NCBI GenBank assembly: GCA_031278935.1
Contig: JAITJK010000234.1
Coordinates: 1-5,691 of the forward strand
Source: Spirochaetaceae bacterium
Lineage (GTDB): Bacteria; Spirochaetota; Spirochaetia; Treponematales; Breznakiellaceae
Direction of reading: 5' to 3'
DNA: 5,691 nt
Part shown: one piece after another, positions 5,273 to 5,691 of the stretch
Numbering within the stretch: the first letter of the stretch is position 1
How the letters are laid out: each line of letters begins with the position of its first letter
The notes under the pieces: generated by a model
What the model saw: the letters and a program-made list of their open reading frames with translations, nothing else
Databases searched by the model: none
Told to the model about the DNA's origin: nothing
Position numbers and translations under genes: made by a program

Positions 5273-5691
5273 AGGTCCCTTCTTCAATGAGGCCGTAACG
5301 AAATTTCTGCGTGAGGATCCGTTCCACCGCTTGGCGCAGCCGTTCCCGGGGCAGATGGCCCTCATGTAGGGCCGTGAGAATCGCTCGGTGAACGCTCCAC
5401 AGGTTCCGGGGCCAGGTCATCACCATATCCACCCCGGCGTTCAGGGCCGCAACCACCGCATCTTCCGCGCTCAAGCCTGAAGACGCCACGGCTTGCATGG
5501 AAAAATCATCTCCCATGATGATACCGGTAAATCCCAAGGCCCCCCGCAGCCGGTCCTGGATTATCCGGGGAGAAAGGCTTGCGTTCCGTTCCTCGTCCCA
5601 GGCGGGTACCACCACATGGGAGACCATGAGCGCCGGGGGCGGAGTATGGCCCATGAGCGCGGCGAAGGGCTGTATCATCCAGTCTAGGGTG
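5271..5691 (-). CDS. Glycoside hydrolase family 3, NagZ-like beta-N-acetylhexosaminidase (C-terminal part; runs off the right edge)
   Basis: The reading frame is open to the window edge, so the start and the N-terminal barrel strands are missing and about 139 residues remain. Visible family features are MVSHVVVPAWD (minus strand, about 5627-5595), matching the MxAHV-PxxD segment of NagZ enzymes, then LSPRIIQDRLRGALGFTG, and then GDDFSM at about 5513-5496. The first Asp of that DD pair (5510-5508) is the expected GH3 nucleophile. The residue before it is Gly rather than the usual Ser or Thr. The end, RILTQKFRYGLI, is a normal barrel end, so there is no added C-terminal domain. NagZ cleaves GlcNAc from muropeptides in cell wall recycling; a different GH3 substrate cannot be excluded from this fragment. 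The next gene starts 9 bp on, suggesting an operon. An internal Met (5678) is not the true start, because family sequence continues upstream of it. Confidence 0.85.
   Translation of the reverse strand, partial: TLDWMIQPFAALMGHTPPPALMVSHVVVPAWDEERNASLSPRIIQDRLRGALGFTGIIMGDDFSMQAVASSGLSAEDAVVAALNAGVDMVMTWPRNLWSVHRAILTALHEGHLPRERLRQAVERILTQKFRYGLIEEGT

Noticed and set aside
4827..5369. Long plus-strand open frame (180 codons) opposite the pseudouridine synthase gene
   Set aside because: It lies antisense to a gene with clear catalytic motifs, crosses into the next gene, and its translation shows no recognisable domain. It is a shadow frame in G+C-rich DNA.

Overview
The window reads as a chromosomal flagellar late-assembly and regulation cluster from a spirochaete, most likely a Treponema-type organism with moderately high G+C. 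This rests on gene order (flgN-flgK-flgL-fliW-csrA, which I recall is also the order in Treponema pallidum) and on the long FlgK and FlgL proteins. It is an inference from content; there is no rRNA or other marker here to settle taxonomy. The G+C-rich coding sequence would suit a termite-gut or free-living treponeme better than T. denticola.

Plus strand, 1-4541: an A+T-richer leader (1-127) holds a good candidate sigma-28 -10 element (GCCGATAC) and a strong Shine-Dalgarno. Then come flgN (export chaperone), flgK and flgL (the two hook-filament junction proteins), fliW (flagellin-binding CsrA antagonist) and csrA (RNA-binding translational repressor). Gaps are short (46, 52 and 15 bp) and fliW and csrA overlap by 7 bp, so one operon is likely. 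FlgN would hold FlgK/FlgL for export. Once the junction is built and flagellin is exported, FliW would be freed to bind CsrA, coupling flagellin translation to assembly, as established in Bacillus subtilis. The flagellin gene itself is not in the window.

Minus strand, 5691-4524: the 3' part of a glycoside hydrolase family 3 gene (NagZ-like, running off the right edge) is followed after 9 bp by an RluA-family pseudouridine synthase gene. These look like an unrelated two-gene housekeeping unit. It converges on the flagellar operon, and the last 18 bp of csrA and of the synthase gene overlap tail to tail with no obvious terminator between them.

The most notable signal is an uninterrupted run of ten G in fliW. 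Loss or gain of one G would truncate FliW almost at once, so this is a candidate phase-variation switch in a flagellar regulator, located just upstream of the translationally coupled csrA start. Other points worth a look are a calcium-loop-like DxDxDG motif in FlgK, a hook IN-type module shared by FlgK and FlgL, a C-terminal extension on CsrA, and a CsrA-site-like sequence next to the flgN ribosome binding site. I see no mobile element, CRISPR array, tRNA or rRNA gene.
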